Notes: a model not told the origin generated them from the letters alone. Counted from the first letter of the stretch, positions 24,259 through 33,023 are shown. The stretch is 64,000 nt of DNA from Syntrophaceae bacterium UBA5744 (GCA_002419215.1 DIFQ01000075.1:15117-79116); one strand, 5' to 3'. Translations and numbers: made by a program.

Positions 24259-26928
24259 ATGAACGCCCCCAAATGGTACCAGCTGACCGCCGAGGCCATC
24301 ACCGAACAGTTGCAGACATCCGCAGAGGGACTCGCGGCAGCGGAGTGCGTAAAGCGCCTGGAGCAGTACGGTCCGAATCGGCTGCCGGAAGAGAAAGGGA
24401 CACACCCCGTTGTCATTTTCCTCAGGCAGTTCGCCAGCCCCCTGATCTACATCCTGCTGGTCGCAGCGGTCGTCACCTTTTTTCTCGAGGAATACAAGGA
24501 CACGATCGTCATCGCCGCCGTTCTGATGCTCAATGCCGTGGTCGGCTTCATCCAGGAGTACAAGGCCGAGGAAAGCGTCATGGCCCTCAGGAAGATGGTC
24601 GTTCCCCGGGCCAGAGTCATCCGGGATGGACATGAGCGGGAGGTGAACAGCGACGAGCTGGTTCCCGGCGACCTGGTCGTCCTTGCCTCCGGGGCCAAGG
24701 TGCCCGCCGATATCCGCATCGTTTCGTCCCTGGAGCTCAAAATTGACGAATCCATGTTGACGGGCGAGTCCCTTCCTGCCGAGAAGACGGCCCAGGCCAT
24801 TGCGGAGGACAACCTGACCCCGGGGGATCAGCGAAACATGGCCTTCATGGGAAGCGTTGTCGTGAGCGGCCGCAGCCGCGGGTATGTGGTGGAAACGGCT
24901 TCGCGGACCGTTCTGGGGGGAATCGCCAGAGACGTGCGCGGGGCAGAAACCGCGAAAGCGCCGCTCCTGGTCAAGTTTCACCGGTTCTCCAACCGGATCG
25001 GCATCCTGATCCTGGCCGCGAGCGTTGTCCTTTTCGGGATCGGCATTCTGATCGGCATCCCCATGAAAGCGATGTTCACCACGATGGTGGCTGCCGCCGT
25101 CGCCGCCATCCCCGAAGGGTTGCCGATCGTTCTGACGATCGCCCTTGCGGTCGGCGTCCAGAGAATGGCAAGGAGAAACGCCATCATCCGGAAACTCCCT
25201 GCCGTGGAAACGCTGGGGAGCACGACGATCATCTGCACGGACAAGACGGGCACTCTCACGAAGAACGAAATGACGGTGAAGGTCGTCTATGACGGCGAGC
25301 ACGTCTTCGACCTGACCGGCAGCGGTTATGACACGACTGGCGAGATCCTTCACGAGTGGGTTGTGGCAAAAGAGGAGGAGAGGCGGCAGCTGTTCATGTG
25401 CTTTCGAATCGGCCTTCTCTGCAACGAGTCCAGCCTCTTCGAGGAGGACGGGGAGACGAAGGTCGACGGCGACCCGACGGAGGGGGCGCTGATTGTGTCG
25501 GCCGTGAAAGCGGGGCTGCAGCCCGAGAAGGAACGGGCCGACTATCGCCAGCTTGCGATCATTCCCTTCGAATCGGAGCGCGGCTACATGGCCACCCTCC
25601 ATGAGCACGGCGGTGAACAATTCATTTTTGTCAAAGGGGCGCCCGAAAAGATCCTCGAGCTCTGCACGACGTGCATGGCGAAGGACAGCCTCCGGACCGA
25701 GGAGATCCTCCGAACCTCCCACCTGTTCGCCACGGAAGGGATGCGCGTGCTGGCCATGGCATACAAGAAGGCCCCCGCAGGGCTCGGCGCGCTTGACCAT
25801 CGTGATGTCGAGGGGGATCTCGTCCTGGCCGGCATCCAGGGGATGATCGACCCGCCGAGGGAAGAGGCCGTCGAAGCCGTAAAGGGCTGCCGACAGGCGG
25901 GGATCCGGGTCGTCATGATCACCGGGGACCACCCCACGACGGCGCTCGCCATCGGCCGCAAGGTGGGAATCGCACGGGAGAACGATCGTGTCCTGACGGG
26001 CAGGGATCTGATGGGGATGAGCGATGAGGAACTGAACCGGCAGATCCGGGAGGTGTCCGTTTATGCGAGGGTGGCGCCGGACCAGAAACTGCGTATCGCC
26101 CGACAGATGATGAACCAGGGGGATATCGTCGCGATGACGGGCGACGGGGTGAACGATGCGCCCGCCCTCAAGGCAGCCCACATCGGCATCGCCATGGGAA
26201 AGAAGGGTACGGACGTGGCAAAAGAGGCCTCCGACATGGTTCTCCTCGATGACAATTTCGCGACGATCTTCAAGGCCGTGGAGGATGGCCGCGTCGTCTT
26301 TGACAACATCCGAAAGGTCGTTTTTTTCCTGATTCCCACGGGTGTTGCTGCGATCGGGTCCATCATCGGTTCCCTGATCCTGGGCATTCCCATCCCCTAT
26401 GTGGCCTCGCAGCTGCTCTGGATCAACCTGGTCACCAACGGCATTCAGGACGTCTCACTGGCCTTCGAGCCGGGCGAGAAGGACATTCTCAAGAGGCCAC
26501 CCTTCTCACCCGATGTGGGCGTCATGTCGCCTGTCCTCGTTCAGAGAACGGTCATCGTGGGCCTGCTGATCTCCATCGGCATCGTCTATAATTTCGCCCA
26601 TGCTCTCGACAGCGGGCTGTCCCTGGAAAAGGCGAGGACCGTTGCCGTGACGACGATGGTCTTTTTCCAGTTCTTCCAGGCCTGGAACAGCCGTTCCGAA
26701 ACTCAATCCGTTTTCAGGGTCCCTTTCTTTTCCAACCCCATTCTCTTCTACGGCCTCCTGGCGGCTTTCTTCGTCCACCTGGCCGCCATCTACCTGCCGT
26801 CGCTGCAATGGCTGTTGCAGATGGAGTCGCTGAGCGGAGAGGAGTGGCTGAGGGTCCTGCTCGTGAGCTCTACGATCATTGCGGTCGTCGAGATCGATAA
26901 ATGGCTCCGGCGGAGAAACGCGGCTTAA
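24259..26928 (+). CDS. Type II cation-transporting P-type ATPase
   Basis: An 889-residue P2-type ATPase. Ordered motifs: actuator TGES, M4 site PEGLP, phosphorylation site DKTGTLT, nucleotide-domain KGAPEK, and hinge GDGVNDAP. About ten membrane segments are visible. The PEGLPIVLT and LLWINLVTNG segments resemble Ca2+ pumps of the SERCA/PMR1 type. However, the M6 Asp of SERCA (NLVTDG) is Asn here (NLVTNG), as in some bacterial pumps of uncertain ion. Substrate may be Ca2+, Na+/K+ or Mg2+; I cannot decide. The ATG at 24259 gives the N-terminal cation-ATPase domain and follows GAGGAG. Confidence 0.92.
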   Translation: MNAPKWYQLTAEAITEQLQTSAEGLAAAECVKRLEQYGPNRLPEEKGTHPVVIFLRQFASPLIYILLVAAVVTFFLEEYKDTIVIAAVLMLNAVVGFIQEYKAEESVMALRKMVVPRARVIRDGHEREVNSDELVPGDLVVLASGAKVPADIRIVSSLELKIDESMLTGESLPAEKTAQAIAEDNLTPGDQRNMAFMGSVVVSGRSRGYVVETASRTVLGGIARDVRGAETAKAPLLVKFHRFSNRIGILILAASVVLFGIGILIGIPMKAMFTTMVAAAVAAIPEGLPIVLTIALAVGVQRMARRNAIIRKLPAVETLGSTTIICTDKTGTLTKNEMTVKVVYDGEHVFDLTGSGYDTTGEILHEWVVAKEEERRQLFMCFRIGLLCNESSLFEEDGETKVDGDPTEGALIVSAVKAGLQPEKERADYRQLAIIPFESERGYMATLHEHGGEQFIFVKGAPEKILELCTTCMAKDSLRTEEILRTSHLFATEGMRVLAMAYKKAPAGLGALDHRDVEGDLVLAGIQGMIDPPREEAVEAVKGCRQAGIRVVMITGDHPTTALAIGRKVGIARENDRVLTGRDLMGMSDEELNRQIREVSVYARVAPDQKLRIARQMMNQGDIVAMTGDGVNDAPALKAAHIGIAMGKKGTDVAKEASDMVLLDDNFATIFKAVEDGRVVFDNIRKVVFFLIPTGVAAIGSIIGSLILGIPIPYVASQLLWINLVTNGIQDVSLAFEPGEKDILKRPPFSPDVGVMSPVLVQRTVIVGLLISIGIVYNFAHALDSGLSLEKARTVAVTTMVFFQFFQAWNSRSETQSVFRVPFFSNPILFYGLLAAFFVHLAAIYLPSLQWLLQMESLSGEEWLRVLLVSSTIIAVVEIDKWLRRRNAA

Positions 26929-27013
26929 GGGTGTGACGGGCGCGAAACGACCCCATGCGGTCGTGCCGAAAAATAATGACGGCTCAAGGAATCTCGGTGA
27001 AAGGGGTGGCCTG

Positions 27014-27301
27014 TTGAAACGCTGCAATCGATGCATGAAGGAACTGGAGCTGATTCGAACACCAGGGCGGGAAGAGACGTGTCCCCACTGCGGGGCGGAC
27101 CTGCGCGTCTGCCTGAACTGCAGCTTCTACAGCCCGGGGGCCTACAACGATTGCCGGGAGCCCCAGGCCGAGCGCGTTGTCGAAAAGAAGCGGAGCAACT
27201 TCTGCGATTACTTTGTATTCATCGACGATGCGGCCCGAAAGGGGCAGGCCGCGAAAAAGGACGACCCCCGCAGCCGCCTCGACGCCCTGTTCAAGAAATA
27301 G
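27014..27301 (+). CDS. Small Cys-rich zinc-ribbon protein
   Basis: A 95-residue protein with Cys pairs CNRC, CPHC, CLNC and further Cys at DCRE and NFCDYF, enough for one or two zinc sites. The segment CLNCSFYSPGAYNDCRE followed by ERVVEKKRSNFCDYF belongs to a family that I recall from Deltaproteobacteria; its function is unknown to me. The TTG at 27014 is chosen because AAAGGGGTGG precedes it with 5-base spacing and it starts just ahead of the first Cys pair. It lies 85 bases after the ATPase gene and may be read with it. Confidence 0.75.
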   Translation: MKRCNRCMKELELIRTPGREETCPHCGADLRVCLNCSFYSPGAYNDCREPQAERVVEKKRSNFCDYFVFIDDAARKGQAAKKDDPRSRLDALFKK

Positions 27302-27417
27302 CCGAAAACGCGCAAGTCCGATGAGGCCGTCATGATTGTCACGACCGGGTGATCGAGTCCTTCCCGTTTCCGATCGGCAGGCCCCCGGCGGGGACCAGCC
27401 CGACCCGGGCATCGCCC

Positions 27418-29055
27418 CTAAAGGCGGAGCGCCTGGTGACCGTGGCAGGATTCCCGCCTGATCATTGCCGCGTTTCCCTCTTCCAGGTATTCGTCGTATC
27501 CCGTCATCCGGTCGATGATCCCGTCGGGGGTGATCTCCACGATCCTGTCGGCAACCGTAGAGGCCAGTTGATGGTCGTGGGAGCAGAATAGAATCACTCC
27601 CGGGAAGGCGATCAGCCCGTCGTTCAGCGCGATGATGGATTCCAGGTCCAGGTGGTTGGTCGGCTCGTCGAGGATGAGGGCGTTGGCGCCGGAGAGCATC
27701 ATCCGGGAGAGCATGCACCGGACCCGCTCCCCGCCCGAGAGGACCGAGGCCTTCTTCAACGCCTCCTCGCCGGAGAAGAGCATCTTTCCGAGAAACCCCC
27801 TGGCGAAGGTCTCCCCCTCGGTGTCGGGGCAGAACTGGCCGAGCCACTCGACGAGGCTCAGGTCGTTGTTGAAATAGCCGCTGTTTTCCTTGGGGAAATA
27901 GGAGCGGCTGATGGTTACCCCCCAACGGAAGCTTCCGCTGTCCGGTTCCATTTCACCGGCAAGGATCTGGAAGAGGGTGGTCTTGGCCAGGCTGTCTTCC
28001 CCCACAAAGGCGATTTTCCCGCCCCGGTTGACGTTGAGGGTGATGTGGTTCAGGACGTCGACCCCGTCGATCTTCTTGGAGAGCTCGCGGATCTCCAGGA
28101 TGACATCGCCGCAGGGCCGCTCGGGCTTGAAGGCGATGAACGGGTATTTCCGCGACGAGACCGGCATGTCCTCGAGGGTGAGTTTCTCGAGCAGGTTTTT
28201 TCGGGAAGTGGCCTGCTTTGCCTTGGAGGCGTTTGCGCTGAAACGCTGGATGAACTGCTTGAGTTCCTCGGCCTTTGCGGCGATCCTCTTGTTGTCGCTC
28301 TGCCGCTGTTTCAGATGGAGCTGGCTCGTCTGGTACCAGAAGTCGTAGTTTCCCGCATAAACCTGGATGCGCCCGAAGTCGATGTCCGCCACGTGGGTGC
28401 AGACCTGGTTCAGGAAGTGTCGGTCGTGGGAGACGATGATGACCGTGTTCTGAAATCGGGAGAGGAATTCCTCGAGCCAGGCGACGGCCTTGGGGTTCAG
28501 GTGGTTGGACGGCTCGTCCAGCAGCAGGACATCGGGGTTGCCGAAGAGCGCCTTGGCGAGCAGGACCCTGACCTTGTCGGCCCCGTCGAGCTCCTTCATC
28601 CTCTTGTGGCGCAGCTCCTCCGGTATGCCGAGACCGCTCAGCAGCACCGCCGCCTCGGATTCCGCTTCATAGCCGTTGATCTCGCCGAATTCAGCCTCCA
28701 GCTCCCCGCAACGGATCCCGTCCGCCTCCGAGAACTCGCTCTTGGCGTAGATCGCTTCCCGTTCGGCCATCAGCGCATAGAGCCGTTCATGGCCCCTGAT
28801 GACGGTGTTGAAGACCGTTTCCTCGTCATAGGCGAATTGATCCTGGCTCAAAACCGCGATCCTCTCCCCGGGGCCGACGGAGATTGTGCCCTGGTCCGGC
28901 TCGATCTCGCCTGCAAGGATCTTGAGGAAGGTCGATTTCCCGGCTCCGTTGGCTCCAATCAGCCCGTAGCAATTTCCCGGGGTGAACTTGATGTTGACGT
29001 CTTTGAAGATCACCCTCTTGCCGTAGGAGAGGGCCACGTTCGATGCGATGATCAT
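27418..29055 (-). CDS. ABC-F family ATPase (YbiT-like)
   Basis: A 545-residue soluble protein with two ABC domains joined by a helical linker (about residues 240-310), the layout of ABC-F ribosome-associated factors. Domain 1 has GANGAGKST and LLLDEPSNHLN, but its signature is LDGADKVR rather than LSGGE. Domain 2 has normal LSGGERVR and LILDEPTNHLD but an altered Walker A, GEDSLAKTT, in which the last Gly is Ala. No membrane partner is present. Likely acts on the translating ribosome (as EttA, YbiT and Uup do). The atypical motifs seem to be subfamily traits, since the rest is intact. Confidence 0.9.
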   Translation of the reverse strand: MIIASNVALSYGKRVIFKDVNIKFTPGNCYGLIGANGAGKSTFLKILAGEIEPDQGTISVGPGERIAVLSQDQFAYDEETVFNTVIRGHERLYALMAEREAIYAKSEFSEADGIRCGELEAEFGEINGYEAESEAAVLLSGLGIPEELRHKRMKELDGADKVRVLLAKALFGNPDVLLLDEPSNHLNPKAVAWLEEFLSRFQNTVIIVSHDRHFLNQVCTHVADIDFGRIQVYAGNYDFWYQTSQLHLKQRQSDNKRIAAKAEELKQFIQRFSANASKAKQATSRKNLLEKLTLEDMPVSSRKYPFIAFKPERPCGDVILEIRELSKKIDGVDVLNHITLNVNRGGKIAFVGEDSLAKTTLFQILAGEMEPDSGSFRWGVTISRSYFPKENSGYFNNDLSLVEWLGQFCPDTEGETFARGFLGKMLFSGEEALKKASVLSGGERVRCMLSRMMLSGANALILDEPTNHLDLESIIALNDGLIAFPGVILFCSHDHQLASTVADRIVEITPDGIIDRMTGYDEYLEEGNAAMIRRESCHGHQALRL

Positions 29056-29069
29056 GATTTATCCTTACC

Positions 29070-29103
29070 AAAAAAAGCCCCCCCTGCGACGGGGGAGCTT
29101 TTT
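29070..29103 (-). terminator. Terminator after cspA
   Basis: On the minus strand: stem of about 12 bp with one mismatch (29072-29083 with 29091-29103) and a T run from the A run at 29070-29076. It lies 22 bases beyond the cspA stop and also faces the ABC-F start. Confidence 0.85.
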
Positions 29104-29125
29104 CGGTCGAAATGAGGCTCAGGTC

Positions 29126-29326
29126 TTAGAGCTTGCGTACGTTCGATGCAGCGGGGCCCTTGGGCCCGGCGACCACTTCGAAGCTTACCCGCTCACCCTC
29201 GGCCAGCGATTTGAAACCGTCGGCCTGGATGGCGGAGTGATGAACGAAAACGTCCTTGCCGCCGTCCTGCTCGATAAAGCCAAAACCTTTTGAATCATTG
29301 AACCACTTCACTTTTCCTTCAGACAT
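29126..29326 (-). CDS. cspA: Cold-shock domain protein
   Basis: A 66-residue OB-fold nucleic-acid chaperone. Both RNA-binding motifs are visible: KGFGFIEQ (RNP1) and DVFVHHSAI (RNP2), after the usual KVKWFND start. AAAGGAG lies seven bases before the ATG. The leader is long (about 200 bases to the macro-domain gene) and includes a terminator-like hairpin (29414-29453), as often seen for regulated cold-shock genes. It is followed by its own terminator. Confidence 0.97.
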   Translation of the reverse strand: MSEGKVKWFNDSKGFGFIEQDGGKDVFVHHSAIQADGFKSLAEGERVSFEVVAGPKGPAASNVRKL

Positions 29327-29413
29327 CTTTACTGCTCCTTTGGTTGGGGTTCCTGGAGGGAACCCGTTGAAATAATGCCGACCGAGTCGGCGGAAACTCT
29401 CATTTTTTGCGCA

Positions 29414-29453
29414 CAAAAAAACCGCACTTGCCGTTGTTGATGGTTTGTGCGGT
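29414..29453 (-). terminator. Terminator or attenuator upstream of cspA
   Basis: On the minus strand: ACCGCAC (29453-29447), 19-base loop, GTGCGGT (29427-29421), then a T run. It either ends the gpmI-like/macro transcript or sits inside the cspA leader. Confidence 0.7.
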
Positions 29454-29540
29454 CGACTTTTCTGTACTTTGCTGATCACAAAAACGTACTGCACATCAAG
29501 TGAGAGAGACCCTAGACGATCCTCGACGGGAATGCAAGCT

Positions 29541-30077
29541 TTATTTAACGTTCAGCGACTTCAGCTCCTGTGCGAAGATGTCGTACATGGGTTTGCCGAA
29601 GAGGACAAAGCGCACGAGTTCGATCTCCTGATGATCCTCCAGGGTTTCGATGGCCGTCTCGAGGGCGATACGGGCGGCCTCGTTCAAGGGATATCCGTAG
29701 GCGCCCGTGCTGATGGCCGGGAAGGAGACGCTTTTCAGTCCCTTTTTCAAGGCGAGCTTCAGGCTTTCGAGGTAGGCGCTCTTCAGAAGCCCCGCCTCGT
29801 TGCGTCCCCCGCCGCTCCAGACGGGTCCCACGGTATGAATGACGTGTTTCGCTTTCAGGTTGCCGCCTGTCGTGATGACGGCCCGGCCCGTGGGGCAATG
29901 GCCGATCTTCCTGCACTCCTCCAGGATCGACGGCCCCCCGGCCCGATGGATCGCCCCGTCTACGCCCCCTCCGCCCCGCAGACCCGAATTGGCGGCGTTC
30001 ACGATGGCATCCGTCTCCTCCTTCGTGATGTCCCCTTCGACGATGGCCAGAGTCGATTTGCCGATCTTTACTTCCAT
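29541..30077 (-). CDS. Macro-domain protein, O-acetyl-ADP-ribose deacetylase-like
   Basis: A 178-residue stand-alone macro domain of the YmdB/MacroD type. It has [19 protein letters not shown], the Gly-rich ligand loop [14 protein letters not shown], and [10 protein letters not shown]. These hydrolyse O-acetyl-ADP-ribose or mono-ADP-ribose esters. The start follows AAGGGGGA. It is the second gene of a leftward pair behind the permuted phosphoglycerate mutase gene, with a heptamer array in the 43-base gap. Confidence 0.93.
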   Translation of the reverse strand: MEVKIGKSTLAIVEGDITKEETDAIVNAANSGLRGGGGVDGAIHRAGGPSILEECRKIGHCPTGRAVITTGGNLKAKHVIHTVGPVWSGGGRNEAGLLKSAYLESLKLALKKGLKSVSFPAISTGAYGYPLNEAARIALETAIETLEDHQEIELVRFVLFGKPMYDIFAQELKSLNVK

Positions 30078-30097
30078 GACAATCCCCCTTCCGCTGA

Positions 30098-30128
30098 CCC
30101 TGTACCCTGTACCCGATACCCTAGACCC
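30098..30128. repeat. Heptamer array (GGGTATC/GGGTACA on minus strand)
   Basis: Plus-strand C tracts CCC at 30098, 30105, 30112, 30119 and 30126 are spaced exactly 7 bases apart. On the minus (coding) strand this is five GGG tracts with 4-base loops. It overlaps the stop codon (30121-30123) of the phosphoglycerate mutase-like gene. Confidence 0.8.
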
Positions 30129-31701
30129 TGTCTTTCACCGGGACTCCTTCCCCGTAAACGAGCATCCGGTACGTCTTCCCGATGCGGTCCCAGTTTTCCT
30201 CACGGTCCATGGACCAGTAGCGGCCTATGACGGAGACGACCCGGCCCAGCTTCATCTCGGCACACTTATCCTCGATCACCTTCACGTAGTTGGCCCCGCT
30301 CTCGGGCATCTCGCCGCGGCGCCCCAGCATGGCGTGGATGTACATCTCGCCCACTCCTTCCTTCTTCGCCATGTCCATGAGGGCGATCAGGTGGTTCATC
30401 ATGCCGTGGGAGCTGAAGAAGGACACGATCCCCATGAGGTGAAGGGCCGATCCTCGCCTGCGGGCTTCGGACATCGCGTTGCAAAATGCCGTGTTCGAGA
30501 AGAAAGCCCCGCTTTCGATGGCCCGGTCGATCTTCAGCCGGTCGGAGTATACACGCCTGCCTGCGCCGATGTGAAGATGCCCCGCCTCGGAGTTGCCGAC
30601 GGTCCCGGCGGGAAGGCCCACGGACTCGCCCGCGGCGGCAAGGATCGCGACGGGGCAGGAGCCCAGCAGACGGTCCATGACCGGCGTCCTGGCACGGGCG
30701 ATGAGATTCCCCTCCGCCTTCGGGTTGTATCCCCAGCCGTCGAGAATGAGAACGACAAGGCGCTTTGCCGACTTGGACGGCCTGTTCTGCAGCAGGGATT
30801 TTCCCTCCATGCATTCCGGCATGGCGATGCCGAAGAGATCGAGAATCGTGGGCGCCACGTCGGTCAGTTCGCCCTCCTTTCTGAACTGCAGCATCGCCTC
30901 GCCGTTCACGAGGACAAACGGGACGGGGCTTTCGGTGTGCCCCGTGTCGACGGTGCCGTCGGGGTAGAGCCATTTCTCCACCGTGCCGTGATCGGCCGTG
31001 ACGAGAACCGGAATGCCGGCCCTGCGCGCCTCGTCGATCACTCGGCCCATCTCGCGGTCCACGGCCTCGACGGCTCGAAGCACGGCGGCCTCGTTCTCGA
31101 TGTGGCCGACCACATCCACGTTGGGGAAGTTCGTCAGGATGAAAGCATGGCGCGACTCGCGGATCTCCCGGATGGTGGCCTCGGCAACCTCCGTGACGGA
31201 CATTTCGGGCGCCTCGTCGAACAGGGCCACGTCCTTGCGGGTGGGCACCACGATGCGCTCCTCGCCGGGGAAGGGCTCCTGCCGCTTGCCGTTGAGGAAG
31301 TAGCTCACGTGATAGGCTTTTTCGGCTTCGGTGATCTTGACCTGGCGGATGCCGCTTCGCGAGAGAACCTCGCTCAGCGTGTCGCACAGGGCCTCGTCGG
31401 GCGGGAAGGCCACGTGGACAGGGAGATCTTTCGAATACTCGATCATGGTCGTGTAGTGAAGCCCCAGCGGACCGGCGGTGGGGAACTCGTGAAAGCCCTC
31501 CTCGGCGAGGGACCGCGAGAGTTCCACTTCGCGCTCGCCGCGAATGTTGTAGAAAATGACTGCGTCCTCTTTCCCGATCCTCCCTACGGGCCTGTTCTCC
31601 GGGTCGACGAGGACCAGGGGGTTGAGCGTTTCGTCGTCCTCGCCGCGGCGATAGGCGTCGCGCACCGCCTGGGACATGGCATTGGGTAATAGCGTTTCCA
31701 T
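30121..31701 (-). CDS. Circularly permuted phosphoglycerate mutase-like phosphomutase (iPGM family)
   Basis: A 526-residue relative of cofactor-independent phosphoglycerate mutase with its parts reordered. Residues 1-305 correspond to the usual C-terminal half: FYNIRGER (Arg54, Arg57), AEKAYHV (Lys128), NFPNVDVVGH (Asp196, His200), TADHG (Asp237, His238), DTGHT (His255). Residues 313-526 correspond to the usual N-terminal half: LILDGWG (Asp321), GNSEAGHL (nucleophile Ser371), then the transferase domain SSHGMMNH to GRYWSMDREENWDR. Metal ligands and nucleophile are kept. The substrate segments DGGVHSH and DGRDTPP of the family read FFSSHGM and GRRGEMP here. The ATG at 31701 follows AAAGGA; the frame is intact. 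It may be a true mutase or act on another phosphoester. Confidence 0.88.
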   Translation of the reverse strand: METLLPNAMSQAVRDAYRRGEDDETLNPLVLVDPENRPVGRIGKEDAVIFYNIRGEREVELSRSLAEEGFHEFPTAGPLGLHYTTMIEYSKDLPVHVAFPPDEALCDTLSEVLSRSGIRQVKITEAEKAYHVSYFLNGKRQEPFPGEERIVVPTRKDVALFDEAPEMSVTEVAEATIREIRESRHAFILTNFPNVDVVGHIENEAAVLRAVEAVDREMGRVIDEARRAGIPVLVTADHGTVEKWLYPDGTVDTGHTESPVPFVLVNGEAMLQFRKEGELTDVAPTILDLFGIAMPECMEGKSLLQNRPSKSAKRLVVLILDGWGYNPKAEGNLIARARTPVMDRLLGSCPVAILAAAGESVGLPAGTVGNSEAGHLHIGAGRRVYSDRLKIDRAIESGAFFSNTAFCNAMSEARRRGSALHLMGIVSFFSSHGMMNHLIALMDMAKKEGVGEMYIHAMLGRRGEMPESGANYVKVIEDKCAEMKLGRVVSVIGRYWSMDREENWDRIGKTYRMLVYGEGVPVKDRV

Positions 31702-31886
31702 GGCGTCCTTTCTTTTCCTGACGATATCGGCAGCCGCCCGACGAGGGGTCTCGAAAGGCCCGTCTGCGCAGTGGTGCCGGACCATCATACTGGAAAAGCA
31801 CCCCCCGGTCAAAGGGGACCTTTTCGGTTGCAAAGGGGGAGTCGAAGTGATAAAAAATACGCGAAAAAGCAGGAATTTCGCACGAT

Positions 31887-32219
31887 ATGAGGAAGTCAGC
31901 CTGGGAGAAAACCCAGGAAGAGATACTGAAGGAACGGGCCGAGATTCTCGGCAGGGCGGGAGAGGCGCTTGCTTCAGCGCTTTCCGATATGGACAAGATC
32001 GGCCGGTCGATTTCCGAGAGCATCCGGAAGGCCGGCGAGCACCCGGGATCGGAGACTCTGACGGAGATCAACGGGGAGATCCGGCACTACAACAGGGCCC
32101 GTGAATACGCGCAGCTCCGCTACTATTACCTCATCGTCACCAGGGAGGCCATGGGGTTCCGCCGACACAAGGCGGTCGAAGAAGCTTACAAAATCCCTCC
32201 CAAAAAGAAATATCTGTAA
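31887..32219 (+). CDS. Small helical protein of unknown function
   Basis: No family recognised. A 110-residue, highly charged, probably all-helical protein with heptad-like spacing in the first 60 residues and a basic C-terminus ending PPKKKYL. No Cys, no signal peptide, no membrane segment. A possible promoter (TTGCAA 31828-31833, 17 bases, TAAAAA 31851-31856) lies upstream, and pcm starts 6 bases after its stop, so the two are likely cotranscribed. Confidence 0.72.
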   Translation: MRKSAWEKTQEEILKERAEILGRAGEALASALSDMDKIGRSISESIRKAGEHPGSETLTEINGEIRHYNRAREYAQLRYYYLIVTREAMGFRRHKAVEEAYKIPPKKKYL

Positions 32220-32225
32220 TCCCCC

Positions 32226-32888
32226 ATGGATCGCTACGCAAAACAGAGAAAGAAGATGGTCGACTCCCAGATCCGCTCGCGCGGCATCCGGGATGAGCGC
32301 GTCCTGCGGGCCATGGAGAAGATCCCGCGTCATCTCTTCATCGACGTGGGGCTCATCGATCAGGCCTACAACGACAACCCGCTGCCCATCGGAGAAAAGC
32401 AGACCATCTCGCAGCCCTACATCGTGGCGCTCATGACGGAAGCCCTTGAGCTCAATGGACGCGAGAAGGTCCTGGAACTCGGTACCGGGTCGGGCTACCA
32501 GGCCGCCATCCTGGCGGAGCTGGCCGACCGGGTATTCACCATTGAGCGGATCGCCGCGCTGGCCCAGAAGGCAAGAAAATTGCTGGAGTCCCTGAATTAC
32601 TACAACGTGGTGATCCGCGTCGGGGACGGAACGTACGGGTGGCGCGAGGAATCCCCCTTCGACGCCATCGTTGTTTCGGCGGGCTCGCCGTCGATACCCC
32701 GGATGCTGGTGGAGCAGCTGGCCGTGGGCGGGAGGCTCGTCATTCCTGTCGGGGGTCGCTATTCGCAGAGCCTGATCAAGTTGACCCGCCTCTCCGAGAA
32801 TCCCGATGATGTGAAAACAGAGGACCTTGGCGGATGCCGGTTTGTGAACCTGATTGGGGAGCATGGCTGGAAGATCGAGCAGCAGTAA
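32226..32888 (+). CDS. pcm: Protein-L-isoaspartate O-methyltransferase
   Basis: SAM-dependent methyltransferase that marks isoaspartyl residues in damaged proteins for repair. The 220-residue product has the N-terminal helical cap (QIRSRGIRDERVLRAM), the PIGEKQTISQPYIVA substrate segment, SAM motif I VLELGTGSGYQAAIL near residue 80, and the C-terminal VGGRLVIPVG. Starts 6 bases after the previous gene. Intact and of normal length. Confidence 0.96.
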   Translation: MDRYAKQRKKMVDSQIRSRGIRDERVLRAMEKIPRHLFIDVGLIDQAYNDNPLPIGEKQTISQPYIVALMTEALELNGREKVLELGTGSGYQAAILAELADRVFTIERIAALAQKARKLLESLNYYNVVIRVGDGTYGWREESPFDAIVVSAGSPSIPRMLVEQLAVGGRLVIPVGGRYSQSLIKLTRLSENPDDVKTEDLGGCRFVNLIGEHGWKIEQQ

Positions 32889-32898
32889 AGAAGCAGCC

Positions 32899-32994
32899 GA
32901 GAAGGTGAGAGGGTAAAATATCGGATAAGCCGGCGAGCCGGAAGGTTGCTCGAGGCATCTCCAGCCTTCAAACCTTCTCACCCTCCTTACCTTC
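32899..32994. repeat. Purine-rich/pyrimidine-rich inverted arms (AAGGTGAGAGGGT type)
   Basis: GAAGGTGAGAGGGT (32901-32914) faces a pyrimidine-rich arm (CCTTCAAACCTTCTCACCCT and on, 32965-32993). The 14-mer recurs at 58335-58348, again with a C/T-rich right arm. The spacing is less regular than in the heptamer arrays. Confidence 0.65.
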
Positions 32995-33023
32995 TGCGTT
33001 TTGGGGCGCTTGTAAACGGATTG

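Noticed and set aside
30121..31701. Permuted phosphoglycerate mutase explained as an assembly join of two gene halves
   Set aside because: The frame is continuous across the junction, the linker is plausible, the start has a good ribosome site, and the total length equals one normal enzyme. Neither flank holds leftover gene pieces.
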